Positions 56,429-63,940 of a stretch of DNA of 64,000 nt are shown here, piece after piece (the stretch's first letter is position 1; the number at the start of each line of letters is the position of its first letter). Source of the stretch: JANOGU01 sp964499865 (GTDB lineage: Bacteria > Pseudomonadota > Alphaproteobacteria > Rhodobacterales > Rhodobacteraceae); the NCBI GenBank assembly GCA_964499865.1, contig CAZCPY010000001.1, positions 62,001 through 126,000 on the forward strand, written 5' to 3'. A program made the position numbers and the translations under genes. The notes under the pieces were generated by a model. It was not told the origin of the DNA. It saw only the letters and a list, made by a program, of their open reading frames with translations, and ran no database searches.

Positions 56429-56625
56429 TGTTTTCTTCCTCTACCGTTTCCGATTTCGCTATGATTTATATACCCATGCCTACGCCCATTTCCATATACG
56501 TATTTATCTCCAAAGTGGTGTCCATATCCAGTTCCATTCCCATACTTATACCATTTCCCATTTCCAAACCCATTTCCGTAGCCATTCTTAGCACCGTCGC
56601 CACTTCCGTATTTGTTAATTTTCAT
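56425..56625 (-). CDS. Gly/Tyr-rich mini-protein B9, 66 aa
   Basis: ATG start (ATGA overlap). Opens MKINKYGSGDGAKNG and is richer in Lys; ends GNGRGRKH. Confidence 0.75.
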   Translation of the reverse strand: MKINKYGSGDGAKNGYGNGFGNGKWYKYGNGTGYGHHFGDKYVYGNGRRHGYINHSEIGNGRGRKH

Positions 56626-56777
56626 TGTTTCCTTCCCTTTCCATTCCCGTCGTGCGAGCCTGACCCGAGCCCATATGCTCGACTTTTAGATCGATTATTT
56701 TTACAGGCGCGCCGCTTACGACCGCCTCCATATCCTTGGCCTGTTCGAGAAAACTTGGTGTCGTAGTTTATTTTCAT
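56622..56777 (-). CDS. Leading unit B10, 51 aa, Lys/Arg-rich centre
   Basis: ATG start. MKINYDTKFSRTGQGYGGGR followed by a strongly basic stretch (KRRACKNNRSKSRA) and a normal GNGKGRKQ tail. Like A13, the first unit departs from the Gly pattern. Confidence 0.68.
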   Translation of the reverse strand: MKINYDTKFSRTGQGYGGGRKRRACKNNRSKSRAYGLGSGSHDGNGKGRKQ

Positions 56778-56810
56778 CCGAGTGTTTTGTAATGAATAAA
56801 GAATAGAGTA

Positions 56811-56836
56811 GCGCTCCCGATTTTACTCGGGAGCGC
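56811..56836 (-). terminator. Terminator upstream of array B
   Basis: 10-bp stem GCGCTCCCGA/TCGGGAGCGC followed by TACTCTATTCTTTATT on the minus strand; ends the 107-residue gene. Array B needs its own promoter or read-through. Confidence 0.82.
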
Positions 56837-56841
56837 GAATC

Positions 56842-57165
56842 TCACAGCCGCTTTGCCGCGCGCACAACAAGGCACATAGCCTTGAGGCGCCGGCGGCGCG
56901 CCTTCGCAGACGGTACAGATTGGAACCCGTACCCGCTGCGAAGCTGCAGATGCAGCGGCCGCACATACTGCATCAAAGTCGCCCGGTTCTTCACCGTGCG
57001 ATTCTCCAATGCAACCATGACCGCCTCGAGGATGGTCATGGCGTACAGCCGCTGGTGCGGCTTGGTACGTCTGCTGACTTTCGCAGCCCTGCTAAGAGCT
57101 GCGACGACCCACGCCGGATCAAGCGGCGCGGTCTTCAAGCGCTCGAGCGCTTCTGTGTATAGCAT
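56842..57165 (-). CDS. Hypothetical basic protein, 107 aa
   Basis: Helical and very basic at the end (KARRRRLKAMCLVVRAAKRL). CTGGAGGT precedes the ATG. Single-gene cassette with a 170-bp structured leader. No family was recognised. Confidence 0.72.
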   Translation of the reverse strand: MLYTEALERLKTAPLDPAWVVAALSRAAKVSRRTKPHQRLYAMTILEAVMVALENRTVKNRATLMQYVRPLHLQLRSGYGFQSVPSAKARRRRLKAMCLVVRAAKRL

Positions 57166-57339
57166 TAGACCTCCAGGGTCTATTAGCGTGTACTGACAGG
57201 AGTTCGCCTGTCTCGTTTGCGGAACCGGTTCCGCTTAGTTAGCCGAAGATGCGTCGACTCACAGTCTTCGGAGCAAGCAATACCCGCTTTCGAGCAGTCG
57301 AACTCGATAGCAGGTTTAGCGACAGGTTTCTGTCACATA
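57166..57339 (-). promoter_or_regulatory. Long structured leader of the 107-aa gene
   Basis: Contains hairpins GACAG/CTGTC twice, a CCGAAGA/TCTTCGG stem and the palindrome GGAACCGGTTCC. No gene seen. Confidence 0.5.
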
Positions 57340-57354
57340 ACTTATGCCACAAAT
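57340..57354 (-). promoter_or_regulatory. Early-type promoter motif
   Basis: Minus-strand ATTTGTGGCATAAGT with upstream GGAAAATACC. Confidence 0.65.
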
Positions 57355-57420
57355 CACCCGGTATTTTCCTATCACGGATCGTCGATTTGGGGCTAGCTCG
57401 TTCCCACATAGTTACGGCTG

Positions 57421-57693
57421 CTATTCCGAAGCGAACAAGATGTCGGCGGGGCGCGCCCATTCAACGTCTGCGCGCATAGTCCATATCGTGAGTCTGCCTA
57501 TTTCGTAGATCCGTATTGCGGAGATTTTTAATAGGTATCGAGAATACTTTCTCGGCATGATTGCTGGTGATTTCCACTTATCAGTAGATGAATTAAACCA
57601 GCGCTTATCGTCTTGCTCAGCTTCATACAGTACTTTAATACCGTCTTTTCCGTTCTTGTCAGTCCAGTTTACAGGCAAGAATGCTTCACGCAC
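57421..57693 (-). CDS. Hypothetical protein, 90 aa
   Basis: GTG start directly after the previous stop, so translation is probably coupled. Soluble, basic, with several Trp residues. No family was recognised. Confidence 0.65.
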   Translation of the reverse strand: MREAFLPVNWTDKNGKDGIKVLYEAEQDDKRWFNSSTDKWKSPAIMPRKYSRYLLKISAIRIYEIGRLTIWTMRADVEWARPADILFASE

Positions 57694-58197
57694 CTACAAG
57701 TAAGAACCGACTTGCCTGAACGGTGTAACTACTTGTTCGAGTGGCTTTTGTTTAGGCTCTAGCAGTAATTCGTTCACCAGTTCAATATCTTTTGGCGTGA
57801 ATACTCTACGTTTCGAGCCGTCAGAGTTGCTGGTTACTTTAGACCAGTCCACTACTTTAGATTTATTGACGTGTTTGCCGTTTTTCAAGAAGCCAATGTC
57901 GACATCGTCTAGTGTCAAGGGTTTAGCTGACACACGCTGTGCACGACGAGCCGCCTCGTTCACGCGAACTTGGTCAAGGCTGAACGCGCGCTCAACACTT
58001 AGTAACCCCGGCAAATCGACCATCTCCGTGGCGTCACCCGCGCATGCGTTTTGAATAGCAGCCCATGCGTCCGCAAGCTCAGATGATGATTTTATCTGAG
58101 ACATAGCCGGCTTAGCTTCAGTTACATACCAATCTGTGATATCTTTGGTCGCTTTGTAATAGGCGTCAGCCAGTACCTTGAGTTTTTTAAGATCCAT
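57694..58197 (-). CDS. Hypothetical protein, 167 aa
   Basis: N-terminal helices (MDLKKLKVLADAYYKATKDI) and a C-terminal region with LTPDD-like and KRRVFTPKDIELVNELLLE patterns. No family was recognised. Confidence 0.7.
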   Translation of the reverse strand: MDLKKLKVLADAYYKATKDITDWYVTEAKPAMSQIKSSSELADAWAAIQNACAGDATEMVDLPGLLSVERAFSLDQVRVNEAARRAQRVSAKPLTLDDVDIGFLKNGKHVNKSKVVDWSKVTSNSDGSKRRVFTPKDIELVNELLLEPKQKPLEQVVTPFRQVGSYL

Positions 58198-58235
58198 GTA
58201 CAGTTGTGCTTAGTCAGATGATTTGCGCGTCGGCG

Positions 58236-58538
58236 TCATGTAGCCGTGTAAGCTTCGTCATTCAAGGCTGTCTCGAACCGTATTGCGTTTCGTTTAGGTT
58301 CGTATCCATAATTGACGAGTACGTAATTCTGTATGGCAAGTTCTTCCGTCGCCCGCGCTACAAGCCCGAGTTTGTTCATTTCTGAGTGAAAATACTCCCA
58401 ATACTCTTTAAGAATATCTTGCTCAGACATTAGACATATCTGTGCGGAGCCAGGCGTCTGATCGAAAGTTGGGATTATGTAGTACCGAGTACTATCTAGA
58501 GCTGAAGTCGTCAAACGCGGTTCCTCGCTGGTTCTCAC
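58236..58538 (-). CDS. Hypothetical protein, up to 100 aa, start uncertain
   Basis: GTG start at 58538 overlaps the 66-residue gene by 47 bp. ATG at 58433 (MSEQDILKEYWEYF) would give 65 residues. The stretch before it (STRYYIIPTF) still looks coding, so the longer form is shown. Confidence 0.6.
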   Translation of the reverse strand: MRTSEEPRLTTSALDSTRYYIIPTFDQTPGSAQICLMSEQDILKEYWEYFHSEMNKLGLVARATEELAIQNYVLVNYGYEPKRNAIRFETALNDEAYTAT

Positions 58539-58692
58539 GGAATACGTTTATGTTGTCATCGTAACGTGTTCCGTAGTGAAGGATAAGCAATGTTTTGATC
58601 TTGTCTGCTGTGAGAGGCCGGGTTGTATAAACGTGTGTTAAATCGCGGCCGTTTTTTGTGATAATGTATCGACGGTAATCAACAAACGCCAT
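58492..58692 (-). CDS. Hypothetical protein, 66 aa
   Basis: Small basic N-terminus (VDYRRYIITKNGRDLTHVY). Overlaps the previous gene by 14 bp. No family was recognised. Confidence 0.62.
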   Translation of the reverse strand: MAFVDYRRYIITKNGRDLTHVYTTRPLTADKIKTLLILHYGTRYDDNINVFRENQRGTAFDDFSSR

Positions 58693-59104
58693 ACTGGTCT
58701 CCTGTTCTGTAAAGAATATCGCCTCCGCTACTAAAGCCCTGAATTATAGGGAAGTACGTATCGAACTCTTTCTGTCCGAAAGCTACGTACGGCGCGATAT
58801 TGCTTCCGTCGCGCCCTCTTACATACATATTCTCATGCCTGGCCAGGTACTCCTTATAGAACTGCTCATCGAGCTGGCCTACCGGTTTACTATTTGCGTC
58901 GTAGGTTCTTATTTTGGTGAACACGCCCGTTGAGTCAATATTACGAGCAATCGCAAATGCTGGAATAATGATGTTGTGTACAGCGATTAGTTGTTGCTTA
59001 GTACTTGATTCGGAGAGTTTCAAGTAGGCGATCATTTCGTAATATGCGTGCGTGAAGTCGTTATCACCGAATATATAGAAATCGAATTCTCTATTTAGAT
59101 TCAT
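58679..59104 (-). CDS. Hypothetical protein, 141 aa
   Basis: First gene of a small leftward group. Soluble, mixed composition with an aromatic N-terminus (REFDFYIFGDNDFTHAYYEM). No family was recognised. Confidence 0.7.
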   Translation of the reverse strand: MNLNREFDFYIFGDNDFTHAYYEMIAYLKLSESSTKQQLIAVHNIIIPAFAIARNIDSTGVFTKIRTYDANSKPVGQLDEQFYKEYLARHENMYVRGRDGSNIAPYVAFGQKEFDTYFPIIQGFSSGGDILYRTGDQYGVC

Positions 59105-59125
59105 GTTATGTAAACGTAATGAATA

Positions 59126-59152
59126 GACCTGCCCGGCTCTACCGGGCAGGTC
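59126..59152 (-). terminator. Terminator of the 206-aa gene
   Basis: 11-bp stem GACCTGCCCGG/CCGGGCAGGTC with CTCTA loop. Confidence 0.82.
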
Positions 59153-59158
59153 TTTGAG

Positions 59159-59779
59159 TCATTGCAATTTCAATCGCGTCACGTCAGAGGCGCTGAGAGT
59201 TGTCAATTTCTCAACGACTCTTTCCGGGCGGCCCGAACCGTCGTGAAGGTAGGCGACGCTTCTGACGCTCACGGTGTGCCGAGCCACTCGATACCACTTA
59301 CCGTCGATACGTTTGTATTCGACGCCATTGTGAATCACGGACTTGTCAACAGCTTCCGAGTGTCGTTTCCGCCATTCGATTTTTTCACGCCTGCTTTCTC
59401 GCTGGCGATTCCGAAGGACTCCGAACTCGTCAACATACAACCCGTAAGTAGCATACTTGAGGTGGTGCGCGCTATGGGACACGCTGTTTTTGATGTGCCC
59501 CATAATGTGCTCTTGACCCCAACTCGTCGCGAGATTTTTTGCGTCGCCAAGCACGCTATCCCACGGACGGCCGATCTGCGTTTTGAGCCAGCGCATCAAA
59601 GGCTGCAAATGGTCTCGGAAGTATTTGCTCTTCGATCCCACTTTCATTCCAAGACGGCCGGTCAGATCTTCTTCGCGTTTTTCGCTTCGAGGTTTCCGCT
59701 TGTAGTACATACGGCCGGTACCTTTGAAGTGGCCGGCCTGCACGATCAACTTGTTGTAGTTTTTACGGCCGTATCTCAT
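59159..59779 (-). CDS. Hypothetical basic protein, 206 aa
   Basis: Rich in Lys, Arg and His, with HxxH-type clusters (GQEHIMGHIKNSVSHSAHHL) and a short beta end. May bind nucleic acid. No family was recognised. Confidence 0.7.
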   Translation of the reverse strand: MRYGRKNYNKLIVQAGHFKGTGRMYYKRKPRSEKREEDLTGRLGMKVGSKSKYFRDHLQPLMRWLKTQIGRPWDSVLGDAKNLATSWGQEHIMGHIKNSVSHSAHHLKYATYGLYVDEFGVLRNRQRESRREKIEWRKRHSEAVDKSVIHNGVEYKRIDGKWYRVARHTVSVRSVAYLHDGSGRPERVVEKLTTLSASDVTRLKLQ

Positions 59780-59789
59780 GAATCTAGGG

Positions 59790-60149
59790 CTAGCTAGAGA
59801 GGGAGTGCAGGATTTGACTCAGTTTGTTTTCAACACTGTGTCCGAGCGCTTTTGCCTCTAATCCGTACCGCTGAATGCTGCGCTGGGCGCTAGCGAGCTC
59901 GGATTGAATTCTCGTTATGTCAGCTTGTGCTGTGGTGGAGGCGCGTTGTAACGTCCGTACAGCCTCCTGCAATTTACTCTTCAACTCAGCGATCAACTCG
60001 ATCGCTTCGGCGTGTTGATTTAGTAGCCGACATAGTTCGGCGCCGCTCAGAAGACCGTCGACACCGTATGCGATATGGATTCCGTCCTTGGTTTTGACGA
60101 AAGTCCCTTCAGGTTGAAACGGCCCGTGGTCTTTTGTGAATGTGTCCAT
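59790..60149 (-). CDS. Coiled-coil hypothetical protein, 119 aa
   Basis: Residues 45-115 form a long coiled coil (IELIAELKSKLQEAVRTLQR onward). The N-terminal 40 residues are a small beta-like domain. It overlaps no neighbour and lies next to a membrane-protein gene. Confidence 0.7.
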   Translation of the reverse strand: MDTFTKDHGPFQPEGTFVKTKDGIHIAYGVDGLLSGAELCRLLNQHAEAIELIAELKSKLQEAVRTLQRASTTAQADITRIQSELASAQRSIQRYGLEAKALGHSVENKLSQILHSLSS

Positions 60150-60158
60150 GTCCGCCGG

Positions 60159-60488
60159 TTATTGCGAGGGGTGGATGGCTTTGATGAGCTCTGAGTGTTG
60201 GTGGAACTGTTTATCTAGATTTTCTAAGTGGTCCACGCACCAGTTTTTGATTTCCCAGTCCTTATCTTCGATTTCCTTACGCAATACATTCAGCTGCGAT
60301 TCGTAGTACGAAGCGACGCTGTCCGTGTAGTTTTCGGTCCGCTCGATCATGATGATCATGACGACCATAGATACGGTGAAGGCGCCGAGTGAATAGGCGT
60401 AAGGACGAACACCGTCCGGGTCTTTCCAAACGATCAGAGCGGGGATGAAGCCGGCGAGGAATGCGCCAATCAGAAGTGCAGTAAGCAT
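60159..60488 (-). CDS. Membrane protein with two TM helices and coiled coil, 109 aa
   Basis: LTALLIGAFLAGFIPALIVW and LGAFTVSMVVMIIMI are transmembrane segments; residues 60-100 look like a coiled coil facing the same side as both ends. Followed by the coiled-coil gene, suggesting a complex at the membrane. Confidence 0.72.
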   Translation of the reverse strand: MLTALLIGAFLAGFIPALIVWKDPDGVRPYAYSLGAFTVSMVVMIIMIERTENYTDSVASYYESQLNVLRKEIEDKDWEIKNWCVDHLENLDKQFHQHSELIKAIHPSQ

Positions 60489-60523
60489 GTTGTTTGTGTG
60501 GTGTATAACTTTGATGGGATGGT

Positions 60524-60551
60524 ACCCACCCGACCTAGCGGTCGGGTGGGT
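60524..60551 (-). terminator. Terminator of the 159-aa gene
   Basis: 11-bp stem ACCCACCCGAC/GTCGGGTGGGT, between the stop at 60558 and the next gene. Confidence 0.8.
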
Positions 60552-60557
60552 AATCTT

Positions 60558-61037
60558 CTACAGGTGAACTACGGTCAGCCCGGCATGGCGAAGTCGCCTT
60601 GCGACTTCTTTTGACTGCTGTTCAACCTCTCCCCCCTCCTTAAATAGCAGGATGCCGACTGTCTGGAGTTCGGACTGCTCGAGGAGCTGATCGAGGAGAT
60701 CTTCGACCGACTCGTAGCGGGTCGATGTGGACCGCAGGGTGATTCCTACCTTCTCCCCGATGACCACTAGATCCAGCTTCGGATCTCGTGGGCGCTTCAG
60801 GAACTCGCTCAGTGTCGGCTGCGCCGCCGCCTGCTCCGCCGCGAGTTTGGCGGCCGCATTCTTCGCGGCCACCTCAGCCCAGGTCAGCTTCGTCTGGGCT
60901 TCGAGAAGACACGCCCTGTGGTGCGCCTCGTTCTCGACGGTCTCCGCGCCTATCCAGAGCGCGTACGAGGCCGCGATGAGCGACATCGTGGCGCCGAGCT
61001 TCAGGACGATCGAGACGAACTGTTGGAACTTCTGCAT
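60558..61037 (-). CDS. Hypothetical protein with N-terminal TM and helical stalk, 159 aa
   Basis: ATG at 61037 follows AGGAGGTACC; the longer frame to 61103 reads the conserved leader. One N-terminal hydrophobic helix (LGATMSLIAASYALWIG), an Ala-rich helix (AAKNAAAKLAAEQAAAQ), and a soluble C-terminus (KLDLVVIGEKVGITLR). No family was recognised. Confidence 0.72.
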   Translation of the reverse strand: MQKFQQFVSIVLKLGATMSLIAASYALWIGAETVENEAHHRACLLEAQTKLTWAEVAAKNAAAKLAAEQAAAQPTLSEFLKRPRDPKLDLVVIGEKVGITLRSTSTRYESVEDLLDQLLEQSELQTVGILLFKEGGEVEQQSKEVARRLRHAGLTVVHL

Positions 61038-61109
61038 GGTACCTCCTAGTACTTGCAGTTCTGTCGCAATCCTTGCGACGAGGGAGTAAGTAGAATTACC
61101 CACTCATTT
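61038..61109 (-). repeat. Conserved 5' leader, copy 3
   Basis: Nearly identical to the leaders at 37308 and 37789 (GGGTAATTCTACTTACTCCC, TCGCAAGGATTGCGA, AGTACTAGGAGGTACC), 24 kb away. Confidence 0.75.
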
Positions 61110-61124
61110 ACTTATGCCACAAAT
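61110..61124 (-). promoter_or_regulatory. Early-type promoter motif
   Basis: Minus-strand ATTTGTGGCATAAGT with upstream AAAAAATACC. Confidence 0.65.
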
Positions 61125-61144
61125 GGGGGTATTTTTTACTAAAA

Positions 61145-61177
61145 AAAGACAGACCCACCGAAGTGAGCCTGTCTTTT
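61145..61177 (-). terminator. Terminator of the 206-aa gene at 61197
   Basis: AAAAGACAGGCTCAC-TTCG-GTGGGTCTGTCTTT with a T-run on the minus strand; a copy of those at 36876 and 37418. Confidence 0.88.
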
Positions 61178-61196
61178 CAGCATCAAAACGCGGTGA

Positions 61197-61817
61197 TCAC
61201 GTTTCGACGTCGACCGGTGTGGTTGGTTTCAGGTTCATAACCCACCGTCTAGCACTGGCGGCTTTGTTGTGACTGGCTGGTACAAGGTGTACATACTTCC
61301 GTTTGGTAGACGGGCACGTCACCCGCAGCAGCCGTACTTGGAGGTTCTGGTCTCTCGACGCGTACAGCGCGCCGTCGGGCCCGTCCTCGTCGCCGTCCAG
61401 CAATTTACCAAGCACTACCTGCCACGCATCGAAAGCATCCAACATGCGGGCCCGTAGCATTGAATCGTCGATCTTGATGATATCAAGACCGATGTCTTTA
61501 CGAAGCTGGTCGGCTTCGTCGCTGTGTTGGTCCATTTCCGCGTACCTGGCGTAGTGCTGCCAGATGAGGCGCGCGGTGAGTGCGTCAGCGACCATTCCGC
61601 CAACGCTGGCACTGTGACCAGCATTTGACGAGACGACCACTATTCCGTTTCCCAAGTTTTGGGCGGTCACCCACTCTCCCTGAACAGCCAGGTTAGGAAG
61701 TGCGTATCCACCAGGGATCTCTACGCGTTCCGGACCCCATCCGCGAAGAGGGACATTGTTATTGAACGCCTTCGCAGCGTACGGACCGACTTCGTATGCG
61801 TGAACCGGTTTTAGCAT
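61197..61817 (-). CDS. Hypothetical protein, 206 aa
   Basis: Helical middle with many acidic residues (GKLLDGDEDGPDGA) and a beta end. Stop and start of neighbours are within 2 bp. No family was recognised. Confidence 0.7.
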   Translation of the reverse strand: MLKPVHAYEVGPYAAKAFNNNVPLRGWGPERVEIPGGYALPNLAVQGEWVTAQNLGNGIVVVSSNAGHSASVGGMVADALTARLIWQHYARYAEMDQHSDEADQLRKDIGLDIIKIDDSMLRARMLDAFDAWQVVLGKLLDGDEDGPDGALYASRDQNLQVRLLRVTCPSTKRKYVHLVPASHNKAASARRWVMNLKPTTPVDVET

Positions 61818-61818
61818 A

Positions 61819-62223
61819 TTAGATCAGTTTTTCCTTCTTCGCCAACGCTTCAAGCGCCTTGATGGAAGGCTCTTGTCCGAGTGTGGAGTCTTCCATCACC
61901 GGAAGAGTGATCGCGGCGACGCTCATGTGGTGGAGAGTCGCAGCAGGCGTGTGGTAGTTCGGTTTCGCGGTCCTGGATACGCAAAGCTCCGCCAGACCTT
62001 GAGTGGTACCCCACTCCGCGACGCCAGGTCCGACCACGATGAGCATGTCGCCGACGCGCCAAGTGAGCCCGGCCCGCGTCCAAGAGCCAGTTGTATGCGT
62101 CGCACAGATACCAAGGTAGACGCTATTGGGGCCCTTAATACTCGCGTAGGCCCACGGGCCCACGATTTCCGCGAAGGTTCTGCTGTCGGTGGTCGAGGTA
62201 GGATCTTTCTTTGCTGTCTTCAT
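61819..62223 (-). CDS. Hypothetical protein, 134 aa
   Basis: Gly-rich beta-type protein (VGDMLIVVGPGVAEWGTTQG). One of three similarly sized genes in a row. No family was recognised. Confidence 0.68.
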   Translation of the reverse strand: MKTAKKDPTSTTDSRTFAEIVGPWAYASIKGPNSVYLGICATHTTGSWTRAGLTWRVGDMLIVVGPGVAEWGTTQGLAELCVSRTAKPNYHTPAATLHHMSVAAITLPVMEDSTLGQEPSIKALEALAKKEKLI

Positions 62224-62240
62224 TGTGGGGTCTGTGGTTA

Positions 62241-62669
62241 TCAGTCTTTGACTTCTCGAACGACTCCGGCCAGGTCCAACTCTTGTAGACCACTTACGTA
62301 CACAGCGCTGTTTGCCGGGATGATCAGCGCTTTGTGCCGAGCGTGGGGCGCGTCAGTATGCACGATGCATACGGATTCGTGCCCGACTGTCAGCTTGAGA
62401 AGGACTTTCTCCAGCTGGCAGTTCTTCGGCACCGACGGGTTGCTGGTCACCGTGAAGCGACCAAGAGCGACGTGGTCACCGTGCGCGCCGGTAGCAACAG
62501 AGTATGCAGCATCCGGCAGCTCGTCGGTGATTTCTTTGGGATCCAGAGGCAGGACGTGGATCATGAGATCACCCTGCCTCGCAATTTGTCCGATTGCTAC
62601 CTCCGCGCCGCCAAAGGCGGGGTCGTTTCGGATTGCCGTGGCGATTTGATGGCGTTGTTGTGTTTGCAT
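62241..62669 (-). CDS. Hypothetical protein, 142 aa
   Basis: Mixed alpha/beta, with a His-rich middle (HTDAPHARHKALIIPAN). First of the three-gene group; no promoter motif is obvious in the 62670-62945 spacer except a weak TTGACC/GATAAA pair. Confidence 0.68.
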   Translation of the reverse strand: MQTQQRHQIATAIRNDPAFGGAEVAIGQIARQGDLMIHVLPLDPKEITDELPDAAYSVATGAHGDHVALGRFTVTSNPSVPKNCQLEKVLLKLTVGHESVCIVHTDAPHARHKALIIPANSAVYVSGLQELDLAGVVREVKD

Positions 62670-62794
62670 GTTTTTAGAAAAGACTGTGCTAGTTACTGTG
62701 CACAGGGTGTTGCGGTTCGCTACTGTGATTTACCGGTGTGCCTTGCTTTTTAAGCAGTTTATCCGACTCTGACTTGAGGTCAAACATTCTTTGG

Positions 62795-62974
62795 TTATGT
62801 AACCGCTTGCATACCCAAGAACATTCCTACCCCTGTACGTATGTTGTTCTGTTCTAAGGCACTGGTCATCGTGTCGGTATACACGACGTCACCTGTGTCT
62901 AGTTTCGTGCGCGGTCCGACGGCCGCGAGCCTATGGCACGAATCTTCAATGTGTATCTGCTTTTCCATTTCCAT
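62795..62974 (-). CDS. Small protein at the 3' end of array C, 59 aa
   Basis: An ATG at 62974 inside the last repeat unit opens a frame that continues for 59 codons of ordinary composition (HRLAAVGPRTKLDTGDVVYT, then TSALEQNNIRTGVGMFLGMQ). It may be translated by coupling to unit C1. Spacing from neighbours and composition support it; no ribosome-binding site is clear. Confidence 0.5.
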   Translation of the reverse strand: MEMEKQIHIEDSCHRLAAVGPRTKLDTGDVVYTDTMTSALEQNNIRTGVGMFLGMQAVT

Positions 62975-63122
62975 TCAAATTCGGACTCCAACGCCCATAT
63001 CCATGTCCGACCCCATTCCCATCCCGTCTCTCGACCCCGCACCCACGCCTACGCCAACTCCCGTACCCTTGTCCTTTTCCAGATCCACGCCAAACGCCAC
63101 TTCCGTAGTCATTAATCTTCAA
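62946..63122 (-). CDS. Gly/Tyr-rich mini-protein C1, 58 aa
   Basis: TTG start. Opens MKINDYGSGVWRGSG; contains VERRDGNGVGHGYGRW like B5; the tail GKADTH is decayed, and the following TTGAAGATT opens only 16 codons. Confidence 0.75.
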   Translation of the reverse strand: MKINDYGSGVWRGSGKGQGYGSWRRRGCGVERRDGNGVGHGYGRWSPNLNGNGKADTH

Positions 63123-63307
63123 TGTTTTACTCCTTTTCCGTTTCCATTCCTGTTGTGATCCCCATGCCCATACCCGTCTCCATACTTGTCCCCATCCCCA
63201 TAGCCACTCCCGGAACCGAACCCACTGCGTCTCCCATACCAATTCCCGATTCCGTATCCGCGACCATATTCACACCAATCGCCAGTTCCGTAGTCGTCGA
63301 TCTTCAA
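63119..63307 (-). CDS. Gly/Tyr-rich mini-protein C2, 62 aa
   Basis: TTG start. Opens MKIDDYGTGDWCEYG and ends NRNGNGKGVKH. One of the most regular units. Confidence 0.75.
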   Translation of the reverse strand: MKIDDYGTGDWCEYGRGYGIGNWYGRRSGFGSGSGYGDGDKYGDGYGHGDHNRNGNGKGVKH

Positions 63308-63498
63308 TGTTTTCTTCCTCTGCCTCTTCCGTAGAAAGTTCCGGTGCCGACCCCATGTCCGTCTCCATTTTCAGATTCGGATCCGTTTCCCCAACCGTCC
63401 CCATTCCAACTCCCGCCTGCGCGCCCATCTCCGTACCCATATCCATAACCGTACCCATTTGCGAATCTGTTTCCATTTCCGAAATCGTTAATCTTCAA
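63304..63498 (-). CDS. Gly/Tyr-rich mini-protein C3, 64 aa
   Basis: TTG start. Opens MKINDFGNGNRFANG; ends GTGTFYGRGRGRKH as in B7. Confidence 0.75.
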   Translation of the reverse strand: MKINDFGNGNRFANGYGYGYGYGDGRAGGSWNGDGWGNGSESENGDGHGVGTGTFYGRGRGRKH

Positions 63499-63689
63499 TG
63501 TTTTCTTCCGCAGTCAAGTCGGTTACTGAATTCTCCCCCTTTTCCTCTTCCGTTCCCATTCGGGTAGGCAGACCCGAATCCATAGCCATTTCCATCCCGA
63601 TGCCCAGCCCAACTACCAGACCCACATCCGTGCCCATTTCCATACAAATATCCGGACGTACATCCATATCCACAGTTCTTAATATTCAA
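63495..63689 (-). CDS. Gly/Tyr-rich mini-protein C4, 64 aa
   Basis: TTG start. Opens MNIKNCGYGCTSGYL; carries an insertion GEFSNRLDCG before the final RKH, so its tail is modified. Confidence 0.72.
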   Translation of the reverse strand: MNIKNCGYGCTSGYLYGNGHGCGSGSWAGHRDGNGYGFGSAYPNGNGRGKGGEFSNRLDCGRKH

Positions 63690-63835
63690 TGTTTTCCTCC
63701 TATGCCTCCTTCTCTCCAGGTGCCAGGTCCACCATACCCATACCCGCACCAACCACCATACCAATGCCCGTTCTCGTTTCTATACCAATATACAGGGTCG
63801 CGCAGTTCGCCGTATCCGCGATTGTTAATCTTCAA
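63686..63835 (-). CDS. Gly/Tyr-rich mini-protein C5, 49 aa
   Basis: TTG start. The shortest unit: MKINNRGYGELRDPVYW opening and GGIGGKH tail. Preceded by the headless tail fragment with AGGAGG. Confidence 0.72.
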   Translation of the reverse strand: MKINNRGYGELRDPVYWYRNENGHWYGGWCGYGYGGPGTWREGGIGGKH

Positions 63836-63926
63836 TGTTTTCCTCCTTTTCCGTTCACACCAAACGACGTGTTCCTTTCTAAAGTAAATTAAACTGAACA
63901 AAGTCCGTAATATACGGCTCACATAT

Positions 63927-63940
63927 CTTATGACATATAT
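63927..63940 (-). promoter_or_regulatory. Possible promoter motif of array C
   Basis: Minus-strand ATATATGTCATAAG, a weaker match to the recurrent motif, followed by a TATATTACGG stretch before the first tail fragment. Confidence 0.4.

Larger units (their letters stand above)
54951..56777 (-). repeat. Array B: ten tandem Gly/Tyr-rich mini-genes
   Basis: Same architecture as array A: MKI-type openings, (G)KH tails, TTGA overlaps (ATGA at B9) and GGAG/AGGAG in tail codons. There is no gap. It starts after the terminator at 56811 and ends just before the MazG-like gene's promoter. Confidence 0.87.
62946..63920 (-). repeat. Array C: five tandem Gly/Tyr-rich mini-genes plus a fragment
   Basis: Same TTGA-overlap design as arrays A and B. 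The rightmost piece (63832-63870) is a headless tail reading VNGKGGKH. Sequence modules are shared with B5 and B7. Confidence 0.85.

Noticed and set aside
30521..63920. CRISPR array or tandem regulatory repeats
   Set aside because: The repeated AATCTTCAATGTTTT blocks are gene junctions (stop, start and ribosome-binding site). The intervening segments are variable-length open frames, not spacers, and no cas genes are present.
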